DNA of 64,000 nt from Pokkaliibacter sp046614695 (GCF_046614695.1 NZ_JBKKHQ010000012.1:124001-188000), one strand, 5' to 3'. Positions 1 to 8,834 are shown, counted from the first letter of the stretch. Program-made: numbers and translations. Notes: generated by a model not told the origin, from the sequence alone.

Positions 1-9
1 AGAAATTTA

Positions 10-1308
10 ATGGAAAGGTTATTGCACTATATTAAATCTCTAAATGGAGCTGAAGTTTTCTCTGTAGAGTCTCTTATTTCCTACCATGCTAGCTTAGATG
101 ATTTGCGAGCTTGGTATCTTTCGGTTATAAGAATTCTTATCAGAAAGTGGGTCCGTTTAGGCTATCCTGGAGTCCCGGAAGATTCTTTAAGACTACTCGA
201 CAATATTCGAATAAAAGGAAATCAGAAAGGGCGAGCTGTTCAATCTAGATGCTCCGAAGACGGACCATTGACTGATATAGAAATGCAGAGTGTTATTGAT
301 GCTGTTACACATAGCTTTTGCAACGGGATACTAGGGTTAAATGAAACAGTAATTTTAATGACTTTGGCAATGACAGGTCGCCGGCCAAATCAGGTCTCTG
401 CATTAAAGATAAAAGATATTATTCAGATTGAGGATAAATATTTCATCAATTTTCCACGCTCTAAGCAGCGTTACAAAGGTTGGCGCTCCTCATTCAGAAA
501 GTATCGAATTATTGAAGACCTCTGGTTACTATTGAAGAAACAGGCTGATTATGTCAGAAAAATATTTTCTCAGAGTGTGAGTCCTGATGTGCTTCATCAG
601 GATCTAGAAGGAGAACTTCCTCTATTTCCTAAGATGCCGAAAAATATATCACTATTAGAGCTGCGAGAGGTTCTGGAGTCTGACCGCCTTCATATTCCTT
701 CTATGAAAATTTACCATATTGTTGTAAATGCTGGAGAGAAGGTTAATGCCGTAAGTGAAAGGACCGGAAAACCTATTCATCTTAATCCATATCGCTTTAG
801 ATATACTCTCGGTACGAATCTTGCGAGGGAGGGGAGTGGTATATACGTTATTGCTGAAGCTCTTGATCACACTGATACACAGAATGCTGGCGTTTATACT
901 AAGAGTGATGCTGATATTGTTGAGCGACTCAACAAATCTGTTGCTTTAGAGATGGCTCCTTTCGCACAGGCTTTTCGTGGTGTAGTAATTCAATCAGAAA
1001 AAGATACGCTTCGAGCTAATGATCCATCTAGCCGAGTTTCAAATGGTAAGAAGAATGTTGGAAGTTGTGGAAGTTACGGGTTCTGCGGCGCCTTGGCTCC
1101 ATTTGCCTGTTATACCTGCAGTCACTTCCAACCATGGAAGGATGGACCGCACGAAGAGGTACTTAACGCGCTTATTAACGAACGTGAGCGAGTGAATGAA
1201 CTCACTGGTGACATCAAAATTGCTGCAGCAAATGATAGGCTGATCTATGCGGTTGGTGAGGTAGTAAGGCGTTGTGGTGAGGCTAGAGGGAAATTAAGTA
1301 ATGGCTGA
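10..1308 (+). CDS. Tyrosine recombinase of a GInt/Tn554-like element (GinB/TnpA-like)
   Basis: This is a tyrosine recombinase, expected to cut and rejoin DNA at the ends of the island. The catalytic layout is visible: an arginine near residue 125 (TGRRPNQ), a second arginine block near residue 265 (NPYRFRYT, where the usual H-x-x-R histidine is not obvious), a DH pair near 288, and the nucleophile candidate Tyr296 in GVYTK. A cysteine cluster follows (CGSYGFCG, CYTC, about residues 352-370), as is common in this group. The reading frame is open back to base 1 with no ribosome site in view, so the true start may lie outside the window. It overlaps the next recombinase by 8 bp. The size order 432, 661 and 138 residues matches Tn554 TnpA/B/C and GInt ginB/C/D. 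A ginA-like gene would be expected upstream of the window. Confidence 0.82.
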   Translation: MERLLHYIKSLNGAEVFSVESLISYHASLDDLRAWYLSVIRILIRKWVRLGYPGVPEDSLRLLDNIRIKGNQKGRAVQSRCSEDGPLTDIEMQSVIDAVTHSFCNGILGLNETVILMTLAMTGRRPNQVSALKIKDIIQIEDKYFINFPRSKQRYKGWRSSFRKYRIIEDLWLLLKKQADYVRKIFSQSVSPDVLHQDLEGELPLFPKMPKNISLLELREVLESDRLHIPSMKIYHIVVNAGEKVNAVSERTGKPIHLNPYRFRYTLGTNLAREGSGIYVIAEALDHTDTQNAGVYTKSDADIVERLNKSVALEMAPFAQAFRGVVIQSEKDTLRANDPSSRVSNGKKNVGSCGSYGFCGALAPFACYTCSHFQPWKDGPHEEVLNALINERERVNELTGDIKIAAANDRLIYAVGEVVRRCGEARGKLSNG

Positions 1309-3286
1309 CTTGTTTTTATTTATTCCAAAGGCTGAACAAGACGCTAAACGAAATCTCCAAGATTTTATTAAGCTTTCTCGAGATAAAATTACAGTGTTCG
1401 GGAAAGATCTCGACTGGAACTCTAATTCTTGGCCTAAAGTAGGTAACTTCACAGTCAAGGGTGCTCCTTCGCGAGGTTTTACTAAAGATCAATATCTTAA
1501 TGAAGAAATTCTACCTTTTGCCAAAGCTTATGTTCGTTATCAGCAAGGCCTAAAGCCATCAAAGCTAATTAACGAATTGAAAGCTATTAGATGCATTGAG
1601 CCAGCATTGTTAATGGTAAAAGGTAAGGCTGATATTACTTTGGTTGATACATCGGTGATGGATATTGCTGCTCAATTTGCTAGAGAGTACAAAGCCACGG
1701 CATACCAAGCTGGAGCTGCTCTAGCTAATTTAGTTAATTTTTTGAATGATACTAAGTTGACACTTAGTAGGATTGAATGGCGAAACCCTATAACTAAACC
1801 AAAAGAGATCAACCGGACGGATAAAGAGACTCGACAAAAGCGAGCAGATAAAATGCCAGCTGACCTTCATCTAACAGCTATGGCTGAGATTTTTGCAAAT
1901 AACCCGCAACATCCTCGAGATATTTTTACCACTTCTATTTTTGCATTACTCATGTGTGCACCATCAAGAATCAGCGAAATTCAGCGGCTACCACGCGACG
2001 TTTTACACTACGAGCGTGACTCAAAAGGAGTTTCGCGCCTGGGTCTCCGCTTCTTTGGCGGTAAAGGCGCAGGCTGGGATATTAAGTACGTTATGACCTC
2101 TTTTGTCGAAGTGGCCGAAGAGGCTGTGCACCGATTGACTGAACTATCACGAAGTGGGCGTGAGCTGGCGAGATGGTACGAGGAAAATCCATCAAGATTC
2201 TTCCGACATGAAGATTGTCCCCCGGTCTCTGAACATGCGGAGCTATCGGATGAGCAGGTATGTCTGTCACTAGGACTATCTTGGTCAGGTCAAAGAGGTC
2301 TTATAGATAGTTTTTTCAAACAATATCCACCCTACCTCGAATATAAGAGATACAACAAACCGCTAACTTTGGCTTTCCTTAATGATTATTGTCATGCCTC
2401 TCTGCCAGAAGGATTTCCTTTTCTTGATAAGGAGCGAGGACTTAAGTATTCGGAAGCATTGTGTTGCTATCGCGCACATGAGTTCCGAACCGATCTCGCT
2501 ACTAGCCGAGTCAAGCTCTGGACTCCTGGTAAGAGCCTCTTTACAACCGACTTGAACTACATAAAAGGACAAGAGCGGAGTATATGGATCCGACACGGCT
2601 ACAGAAATCACGATGGTTCCCCGGTCAGTATGACCTCACACCAATTACGCCACTTGCTCAATACCGCTGCTCAGAGAGGAAATCTCGGTCAGCTCGACAT
2701 CGCGAAATGGTCCGCTAGGGCGAACATCCACCAAAATGCTACTTATAACCACATGTCTGAGGATGAGTACGTCAAACTTTCTGAAAATGCTTACCCTACT
2801 GCTGCTCTTGAGAAGGTGAAGCAGAATGCTCCGGTCACACTAGCTGACCTTGAGCAAGAGGGCGATGCAATTGCACATGTGACGATCTTTGGTTTTTGTG
2901 TTCATGACTACTCAATGCTGCCATGTATGAAGCACCGTGACTGTTTAAATTGCACAGAACATGCCTGTCTCAAAGGCGATGCAGTTAAACTAGAGCGACT
3001 CAAAGAGCAACAGCAGCTCACCAAGATACAATTAGATAATGCGCAAGAGGCTGAACAAGCTGGCTATTTCGGAGCAGACCGCTGGAGCCAGCATCAACTC
3101 AAAACTTTAGAGCGGCTTAATCAACTGATCGAGATTATGGAAAATCCAGAGATCGCTGATGGCAGTGTAGTCATGCTCGGTAACAATGAAGAGTACAGTC
3201 CGCTCAAGCGAGAACTAGCCGCTTGCCAAGGGAGTGATCGACTCATAGATCCGGCTGTGATGAGTTTTATTGTGGACGATTTTTGA
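1301..3286 (+). CDS. Large tyrosine recombinase (GinC/TnpB-like)
   Basis: This is the second and larger recombinase of the set, 661 residues, close to the roughly 630 residues of Tn554 TnpB. It keeps the integrase tetrad: an arginine in APSRISEIQRL near residue 225, an intact H-x-L-R-H (SHQLRHLLNTAA) near 446, and an ARANIHQNATYNHM block with the histidine and the candidate nucleophilic tyrosine near 480. A cysteine-rich, possibly zinc-binding stretch (CVHDYSMLPCMKHRDCLNC) lies near 535-560. An N-terminal region of more than 200 residues is probably the element-specific DNA-binding arm. It starts inside the previous gene and its stop TGA shares a base with the next ATG, so the three genes look translationally coupled. 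Function is inferred from family; substrate sites are not known. Confidence 0.85.
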   Translation: MADLFLFIPKAEQDAKRNLQDFIKLSRDKITVFGKDLDWNSNSWPKVGNFTVKGAPSRGFTKDQYLNEEILPFAKAYVRYQQGLKPSKLINELKAIRCIEPALLMVKGKADITLVDTSVMDIAAQFAREYKATAYQAGAALANLVNFLNDTKLTLSRIEWRNPITKPKEINRTDKETRQKRADKMPADLHLTAMAEIFANNPQHPRDIFTTSIFALLMCAPSRISEIQRLPRDVLHYERDSKGVSRLGLRFFGGKGAGWDIKYVMTSFVEVAEEAVHRLTELSRSGRELARWYEENPSRFFRHEDCPPVSEHAELSDEQVCLSLGLSWSGQRGLIDSFFKQYPPYLEYKRYNKPLTLAFLNDYCHASLPEGFPFLDKERGLKYSEALCCYRAHEFRTDLATSRVKLWTPGKSLFTTDLNYIKGQERSIWIRHGYRNHDGSPVSMTSHQLRHLLNTAAQRGNLGQLDIAKWSARANIHQNATYNHMSEDEYVKLSENAYPTAALEKVKQNAPVTLADLEQEGDAIAHVTIFGFCVHDYSMLPCMKHRDCLNCTEHACLKGDAVKLERLKEQQQLTKIQLDNAQEAEQAGYFGADRWSQHQLKTLERLNQLIEIMENPEIADGSVVMLGNNEEYSPLKRELAACQGSDRLIDPAVMSFIVDDF

Positions 3287-3702
3287 TGGCGCGTAGACAC
3301 TTAACTGGCTACGACATCAAAGTATTAGTCGACATTATTGATGCTTGGAATGAGCGACTCACTTGGAACAGTCTTTGTGATCGTGCAGAAGAGATATTTG
3401 GCTTTCGTCCGACTAGGCAGACACTCAATGCTCATCAAGCCGTAAAGTCAGCCTATGATGCCAAAAAGAAATATGTCAAAAACCAAGCCACGCCCTCGCG
3501 GCGGCCATCGAGCCTTGCTTACGCGGAACAAAAAATACGCAAGCTTGAAAGCGAAATCGAACGGCATAAGTATGAAAAAGAAAGACTAATTGAGCAATTC
3601 ATTCGCTGGCAGTATAACGCGCAAAAAAGAGGTCTCACTAAATTAATGTTAGATGAGCCGTTACCATTTATCGACCGTGATTCTTCTGAGAGGCTATCTT
3701 AA
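3286..3702 (+). CDS. Small accessory protein of the recombinase operon (GinD/TnpC-like)
   Basis: A 138-residue basic protein with no recombinase motif. The first 50 residues look like a helical DNA-binding segment (GYDIKVLVDIIDAWNERLTW, then FGFRPTRQTLNAH). Residues about 75-115 are a strongly charged coiled coil (YAEQKIRKLESEIERHKYEK). Size, position and coiled coil match Tn554 TnpC and GInt GinD, which help the recombinases or influence orientation of insertion. I chose the ATG at 3286, which overlaps the upstream stop as TGATG, over the TTG one codon earlier. Its own biochemical role cannot be read from the sequence. Confidence 0.75.
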   Translation: MARRHLTGYDIKVLVDIIDAWNERLTWNSLCDRAEEIFGFRPTRQTLNAHQAVKSAYDAKKKYVKNQATPSRRPSSLAYAEQKIRKLESEIERHKYEKERLIEQFIRWQYNAQKRGLTKLMLDEPLPFIDRDSSERLS

Positions 3703-4046
3703 TTTTATATGAACTTAACCTAAGAAAAGAAATATAAATTTTCAATGAAACGCTTTATTGCAATAGTGACTGCTACCTGTTTTCTCCTTAAACGCTTCAG
3801 AGCTATTTTACCTATTTTAGATAAAAAATAAGTTCTCTAGTAAATTAAAAGAAGTGATTTTTACGATTTGAAACGATAATAAGCTAAATAAAAATCTTGA
3901 ATACACCGATTTGAAGATTGTTGCTTACCTTCAGATCTACTCACATTTGAGTGAACTTTTTGGAAGCTTTCGTACCATTTAGAAGTGTATTGATTCACTG
4001 GTTCTTAGCCTACAGGCTGTATTGTTATCTCGAATAGTTTGGCCTG
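3703..4046. other. AT-rich intergenic stretch behind the recombinase operon
   Basis: About 340 bp of AT-rich DNA between the recombinase operon and a gene on the opposite strand. All frames are broken by stops and I see no RNA gene and no convincing terminator hairpin with a T-run. Confidence 0.5.
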
Positions 4047-4565
4047 CTATCGAATATTGAATACTATCTTAGAAATCTTCTTGAGTGCATTCAATCGACC
4101 ATTCAGTAGTGATTCATGCTCTTTTGATTTATCTAATAAAATCAAAATTGGAGTTCGGCTAGCAGGAAATTTTTCTAAAAAATCTTGATAGGCCTTAATC
4201 TCACTTTGGACAATTTTTAACTCCGCAGCAGTTTTGGTTTCTTCTAAAAGAATTTCTTGATTATCTTGCGGCATGACTCCTGGCGCTTCACCGAACCCTT
4301 TACTAAGGGTATCCAGCCCCAATCTTTTAGCGAGCGTGGGGGTAATACGATAAATACGCTCAGGTCTTTTACCTGATGCCTCTATAAGCTGTTGGCGCTT
4401 CAGACTATGGATATTCCTGGCTACAAAGCCTGTGGCTTGGGATTTAGTGAGAGTTGTAGTATCTAATGCTAAATCGATAAGAGCCTTTCTTCTGATAGCA
4501 CTGCCATCCACTTTTCTCAGTAGGTCGCTAAACTTCGAGTTCAAGGAAATGGATGTATCCGTCAT
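4047..4565 (-). CDS. Unknown island protein, winged-helix-like N-terminus and coiled-coil C-terminus
   Basis: I do not recognise a named family. Residues about 20-85 read like a small winged helix: a helix-rich segment, then SLKRQQLIEASGKRPERIYRITPTLAKRLGL, with the alternating pattern of a recognition helix and wing. Residues about 105-172 are predicted to be helical and coiled (ETKTAAELKIVQSEIKAYQ, KSKEHESLLNGRLNALKK). There are no membrane segments or catalytic motifs. It is divergent from the XRE gene, with two palindromes between the two starts, so it is probably repressed by that protein or acts with it. A role in island regulation or replication control is only a guess. Confidence 0.6.
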   Translation of the reverse strand: MTDTSISLNSKFSDLLRKVDGSAIRRKALIDLALDTTTLTKSQATGFVARNIHSLKRQQLIEASGKRPERIYRITPTLAKRLGLDTLSKGFGEAPGVMPQDNQEILLEETKTAAELKIVQSEIKAYQDFLEKFPASRTPILILLDKSKEHESLLNGRLNALKKISKIVFNIR

Positions 4566-4593
4566 GGTTAGATCTCAGAGCGTGTTTAAAAAA

Positions 4594-4610
4594 ACTTAGG
4601 ATTGCTAAGT
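4594..4610. promoter_or_regulatory. Operator-like palindrome 1 between divergent island genes
   Basis: The 17-bp sequence ACTTAGGATTGCTAAGT has perfect 6-bp inverted arms (ACTTAG/CTAAGT) around a 5-bp centre. It sits 29 bp upstream of the leftward ATG at 4565. A sister site starts 34 bp downstream, about three helical turns away. It is the likely binding site of the XRE protein encoded to the right. Confidence 0.6.
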
Positions 4611-4627
4611 ATACAGAAATGCGTAAA

Positions 4628-4644
4628 GCTTAGACAATCTAAGT
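4628..4644. promoter_or_regulatory. Operator-like palindrome 2 between divergent island genes
   Basis: GCTTAGACAATCTAAGT, 17 bp, repeats the arms of the site at 4594 with the same 5-bp spacing. Read on the other strand, its centre (ATTGT) resembles the centre of the first site (GATTG). It ends 27 bp before the TTG start of the XRE gene, a good position for autorepression. Confidence 0.6.
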
Positions 4645-4671
4645 TCTTCAGGCTCTTCAGATGAAAGTGAT

Positions 4672-4974
4672 TTGTCGACTAACCCAATCCCTCTTCGGCT
4701 CAAGCTTGCTCGTAAGCGTATCGGTATCTCGCAGAAAGACCTGGGGATAAGAATCGGTATGGACGAAGGCTCAGCAAGCGGTCGCATGAACCATTATGAG
4801 AAGGGTCGCCACTTTCCTGACATAGAAACCCTCCGAAAACTTGCTGTTGAGCTCGGAGTACCTCTTAATTACTTTCTATGTGAAGATGAGCTGAGTGCTG
4901 AGCTTGCATGCCTGATCTCAAAACTTGACGATGAAGCTAAGATTGATCTGATTAAGTTGCTGAGTGATATTTAG
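4672..4974 (+). CDS. XRE-family helix-turn-helix regulator
   Basis: A 100-residue Cro/CI-type DNA-binding protein. The HTH_3 fold is plain: LKLARKRIGISQKDLGIRIG is the helix 1 to helix 2 segment, then the recognition region SGRMNHYEKGRHFPDIETLRKLAVELGVPLNYFL, ending in a short acidic helical tail. The only suitable start in this frame is TTG at 4672. Codons upstream run to a stop at 4624 with no ATG or GTG, and the ATG at 4661 is in another frame. It faces the unknown gene at 4047-4565 across two palindromes, which fits an autoregulated switch for the element. Confidence 0.85.
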   Translation: MSTNPIPLRLKLARKRIGISQKDLGIRIGMDEGSASGRMNHYEKGRHFPDIETLRKLAVELGVPLNYFLCEDELSAELACLISKLDDEAKIDLIKLLSDI

Positions 4975-5877
4975 GTATTATCTTCCAGTGCACTAGCTGA
5001 AGTTCTACAATTAAATTCGGAGTGAGATCATTATTGCTGACTAGACGCCTTATAGATTCGTGCGCTTAGTCTTAAAGATCCATAAAAATGGTATCCTAGC
5101 TGTCTAGGAGAGCTTCCTTATTGCAGAACACCGTTAACGCCATCCTGTCAAAAAGTTAGAACTCCATTTCATGAATTATCGCTGCGCTGAAGTACATCTC
5201 AAAGATTAGTTCATCGACTCGTCGGGGTGAACCACTTGAACACCAGGCAGGTTGAACACCTCTGTTAGGTACAATAACGCGAGGTTATGTTCATTTTCAA
5301 TTAGGGTCGAAGTCACCTAATCATCATAGAACACGCTTAAGGGCCACAACCTCTCAACTTCTCTTCGCGAGTCACATATTGAGCCCTCAGAAAGACTGTT
5401 CGTGCCGTTGTTACACTGCTTCTATTTTCGCTTGCTACGCTTGTCAAAGCCTTGGTATGCAGATTTTTTCGCGTTTGCGAAGATCCAATGGTGGATCCGC
5501 GCCGATCTCGTAGAAAGCTGCGAATATATTGGACTTTCTAGCCATATCGTTCTGAACTGTTGAGAGTTTTGATGCTGCACTCAGCATGTCTCGTGAAGTG
5601 CTGTTCATCGCGTATACGTGAAAGACCTTCTCTCAGCAGCTTCGTAAGTTTGAGAATATGTTTGTTTGGAAAGTCTACTCACCACTGAAGCTCCGGGCAT
5701 TGTTGGCGCGAAGCCCCTCATGAATTACTCAGGCACCTTCTGCCCGAGTAGCTCAGTCAAAGATATCTACCAGAGCAGAAGGGCGTGTTTGAAGGGGACG
5801 TTTGGTGGTAACAACCCCAGCAAGAAGCTTAATGTGGATACCATAGACCCGTGCTAGTAATGTTTTGACTAACGATC
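4975..5877. other. Long non-coding stretch with decayed reading-frame remnants
   Basis: About 900 bp with no intact gene. On the minus strand two short frames look protein-like. One is at 5444-5608 (54 codons, ATG start, reading MNSTSRDMLSAASKL and later MARKSNIFAAFYEIG). The other is at 5206-5316 (36 codons, GTG start, reading LIENEHNLALLYLTEVFN). Between them every frame is broken by stops. This fits a degraded minus-strand gene, though chance cannot be excluded. The 63-codon plus-strand frame at 5666-5857 has no ribosome site or recognisable composition. I could not identify the parent gene. Confidence 0.4.
5094..5109. repeat. Short inverted repeat downstream of the XRE gene
   Basis: TCCTAG-CTGT-CTAGGA, perfect 6-bp arms around a 4-base loop, about 120 bp after the XRE stop codon. 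No T-run follows, so it is not a standard terminator. It could be a further operator or part of an element end. Confidence 0.4.
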
Positions 5878-5901
5878 ATGCCAGTTACAGCGGAGGTAGG
5901 G

Positions 5902-8547
5902 ATGGCATCTGCAGAACACGACTATCAACATTTCATGCAATGGCTGCATAGAGCGGACGCTGGCGTGCCCGAAGATGTGCGCCGATTTGCACGGCTAGTG
6001 TTAGACGACTTCGAACGTGTCAGTGCCACCTCTCGCAATCGAAGTCAGAGGTCAGTGCATTTGGTCGAGCTCGCTCGTCGACTGCTCCCAACGGCTGATC
6101 CGGGGCAGCCGTTGCTCGACGCCATAGCTATGGGACAGGGGTGGAGTTGGCAGAGATTGAGCAGCCTCTCGCTAGGGCCATTCCGGGGCTTTCGTAACAC
6201 CGAGGCGTTTGATCTAGCACGACGTATAGTCTTGTTCTATGGCCCCAACGGCAGCGGCAAAACCAGCCTTTGCGAGGCGCTCGAGTACGCACTCCTTGGA
6301 GCTGTAGATGAGGGAGCGCAAAAGCGCATTGATGCCGCTCAGTATCTTCGCAACATCCATGAAGGTCGGTATGTACCTCCTCAGCTAAGCGCCTTAGATG
6401 CCCAAGGCCGAGAAATTGTCGTCCAAGCGGACGCCGACGCGTATCGGTTCTGCTTTATAGAGAAGAACCGTATTGACTCCTTCTCTAGGATCGCTGCAAA
6501 ACCCGCCGGTCAGAAGACGGAGTTGATCGCCGCATTGTTCGGCATGGACGACTTCAATGAGTTTGTGGGGCAATTTAACGAGTCGGTTGATGCGCAGCTC
6601 TCGCTTCTGCCTCTGCATGGCCCAGAACTAACCCGTAGGCGACAAGCAATTGCGCATGACTCTGCGCTTCTAGCTGGTGAGGCCGCCAACATGGCTGCAT
6701 TCAACCAAGTAGAGCAGCAGTATGCACAGGCTTTTCAAGTCGGACTGACGTATGCCCAGCTGCAACAGGCGGTGGGCACTGCTGAAGCACCGGGCCGACT
6801 GCAAGAACTGATCACGATACTGAACCAACCAGCCCCTGCTCTGTACGGAATACGCCAGCAAGATCTTCTTGAGGCTTATCGCGTTGCAGATGACGCGCAC
6901 GATCTAGTTGAACGGCTCGCCGGCCAACTTGCCCTGCAGCAAGATGACGCCGCATACCAAGATCTCTACACCTCAGTTCTTGAGCTACAAGGACTTTCTC
7001 CAAACCATTGCCCAGCATGTGAAACTGCAATTGTCGGGGCCGCACATGTTCATACAGATCCATTTGTTAAAGCCAGGCGGGGTCTGGAACAGCTACGAGA
7101 GCTGACTCAGCTCAAGCAACAGTACCAAGCAGCTGTTGATCAGCGAAGGCTAGCCTCGGATGCATTGCGTGCGTACTTCGCCAATTTTTCCCAGCGCGTG
7201 GGAGCTAGGGTTGATAGTGAGCATGAGGTTCTACGCTATCTGGCAAACCCAGGAGTCCAACCCAACGCCGCATGGTGGAGATCCGGCTATAACCCTGTCG
7301 CCGGCGGTATGCCCGTGTCGCAGCAGGCAGTCAATTATGCGGCTCAGCTAGAAGTGGCTGACGTCGAAATTCGGCGGAACCTTGAACAACGGGCACAGTT
7401 GATTGCTGAGCGAGATCGCCTCCAAGAGGCTCGCATCGCATTGGCTCAGCACTCAGCTCGACGCCAACAGGCGAGCGCAGAAATTGAAGCCGCTCGGCTG
7501 CGCGTAGACGCCTTTGAAGCGCAGAACGCAGGACTGATCGCAGCGGCTGCCGAGGAACAAGCTCGAATTTCTGCTGAGGCAAGGATTCAAGCGTCCTACA
7601 ACGGGTTCTTAGGCCTGCTACGACGCTACAGATCAGAGCTACCGAGAACGTTGATGGCAGGTTTGAACAACTTGGCCATGGAGCTCTACAACGAGTTCAA
7701 CGTCCGAGATACAGACGGAGACAAACTGGCGGCGCTTCACCTACCTGTCACCGGTGAAGGTCGAATCGAGTTGAGCTTTCGAAGTGCCCCTGAAGCACGA
7801 GTTGATGCACTTCAGGTACTGAGTGAAGGCCATGTCCGGTGCCTTGGGTTGGCCATACTGCTGGCAAAAGCTACGAGCATCCGAGCACCGACTGTGATCT
7901 TCGATGACGCGATTAATGCCATCGACCATGAGCATCGCCAAGGTATTCGCGAGGCTTTGTTCCAGAGTGCACGCTTTGAAAATATGCAGATCATCGTGAC
8001 CTGCCACAGCAATGAGTTCATTAAGGACATCCAGAATCATGTTAATCGTGATCAGTGGGTGTCCTACACGCTCCGGCACCATACAGGGGATCACCATCCG
8101 CGTGTCCTCAGGAATGTGCCGCCGCAAGCCTATCTTGTGCACGCTAGGGCCGCTGTCGACCGCGGCGACCATCGCGGAGCGCTACAACCGTGTAGGCAGG
8201 CGCTAGAGTTGCTCGCCAACAAGACATGGCGATGGCTCGGCCAATGGGACCAAGGCGTGATAAGCGTCAAATTGGCGGGAGTAGGAGATCAACCTACACT
8301 ACGAAACCTATGTGAAAGTCTCCGGGTCAAGCTGAATAGCGCCCGTGCGTTCGATCATGAAGATAAGCAACCATGGCTCGATGCAATGGAGCAGATCCTC
8401 GGGATACCTGATCAGACGTTGTTATGGCAGTACCTTAACAAGGGGACTCATGAGGAGCAGGATCGAGAGGACTTCGATGAAGAAGTGGTTGAGCAGCTGG
8501 TGATCTTGATGGAAGAAGTTAATGCTTTAAGGATGCGCCGCCGCTAA
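5902..8547 (+). CDS. Rad50/SbcC-like zinc-hook ATPase with HEPN-like C-terminal domain
   Basis: An 881-residue SMC/Rad50-type ATPase, the only large cargo gene of the island. The first 85 residues are a helical region. The ATPase N-lobe carries Walker A GPNGSGKT at about 114-121 and a RIDSFSRIAA segment typical of AAA_23 proteins. A coiled-coil arm then runs to a zinc hook CPAC at about 370-373 and returns to the C-lobe, with signature LSEG near 642 and Walker B TVIFDDAINAID near 664-675. Residues about 715-881 form a helical domain starting ARAAVDRGDHRGALQPCRQALE and ending near LNKGTHEE, which resembles HEPN nuclease-type domains. RloC shares the ATPase-hook-nuclease plan. I chose the ATG at 5902, which has GGAGG five bases before it, over the ATG at 5878. 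A defence role is inference. Confidence 0.8.
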   Translation: MASAEHDYQHFMQWLHRADAGVPEDVRRFARLVLDDFERVSATSRNRSQRSVHLVELARRLLPTADPGQPLLDAIAMGQGWSWQRLSSLSLGPFRGFRNTEAFDLARRIVLFYGPNGSGKTSLCEALEYALLGAVDEGAQKRIDAAQYLRNIHEGRYVPPQLSALDAQGREIVVQADADAYRFCFIEKNRIDSFSRIAAKPAGQKTELIAALFGMDDFNEFVGQFNESVDAQLSLLPLHGPELTRRRQAIAHDSALLAGEAANMAAFNQVEQQYAQAFQVGLTYAQLQQAVGTAEAPGRLQELITILNQPAPALYGIRQQDLLEAYRVADDAHDLVERLAGQLALQQDDAAYQDLYTSVLELQGLSPNHCPACETAIVGAAHVHTDPFVKARRGLEQLRELTQLKQQYQAAVDQRRLASDALRAYFANFSQRVGARVDSEHEVLRYLANPGVQPNAAWWRSGYNPVAGGMPVSQQAVNYAAQLEVADVEIRRNLEQRAQLIAERDRLQEARIALAQHSARRQQASAEIEAARLRVDAFEAQNAGLIAAAAEEQARISAEARIQASYNGFLGLLRRYRSELPRTLMAGLNNLAMELYNEFNVRDTDGDKLAALHLPVTGEGRIELSFRSAPEARVDALQVLSEGHVRCLGLAILLAKATSIRAPTVIFDDAINAIDHEHRQGIREALFQSARFENMQIIVTCHSNEFIKDIQNHVNRDQWVSYTLRHHTGDHHPRVLRNVPPQAYLVHARAAVDRGDHRGALQPCRQALELLANKTWRWLGQWDQGVISVKLAGVGDQPTLRNLCESLRVKLNSARAFDHEDKQPWLDAMEQILGIPDQTLLWQYLNKGTHEEQDREDFDEEVVEQLVILMEEVNALRMRRR

Positions 8548-8834
8548 GGGCATTGAAAGTCTGGATGGCTAGAATCATAGCTTTGATTCGATAATGATTT
8601 TTTAGCATCTAATATATGAAGAACACCTTATCGGAGTAGGCTCAGAAATCCTGTAGCGGTGACTAATGTGTAAAGTTTCTAGGCTCATAAGCCGATAAAA
8701 TTTACAAAAAACATTACACAAATAGAGCAGCCCCAGTATCCATGATGGATATGCTCGATTTATTGTGCATTAGGTATACATTACCCTTCTAGAGTTGACT
8801 TTAGGCTAGAGGCGAACTCGCTCAGTCGAAGATC
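8548..8834. other. Probable right end of the integrative island
   Basis: AT-rich DNA between the ATPase gene and the dedA terminator, with no gene. It holds two interleaved inverted repeats: TTATCGG at 8628 with CCGATAA at 8692, and TGTGTAA at 8667 with TTACACA at 8714. Base composition changes to the GC-rich chromosomal pattern after about 8820. The exact joint cannot be set without the left end, which is outside the window. Confidence 0.5.

Noticed and set aside
5666..5857. 63-codon plus-strand frame before the ATPase gene
   Set aside because: No ribosome site, no family resemblance, and biased neither in codon use nor in composition.
8750..8834. tRNA-type attachment site at the island end
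   Set aside because: No acceptor stem or T-loop sequence is present; the element appears to end beside the dedA terminator, not in a tRNA gene.
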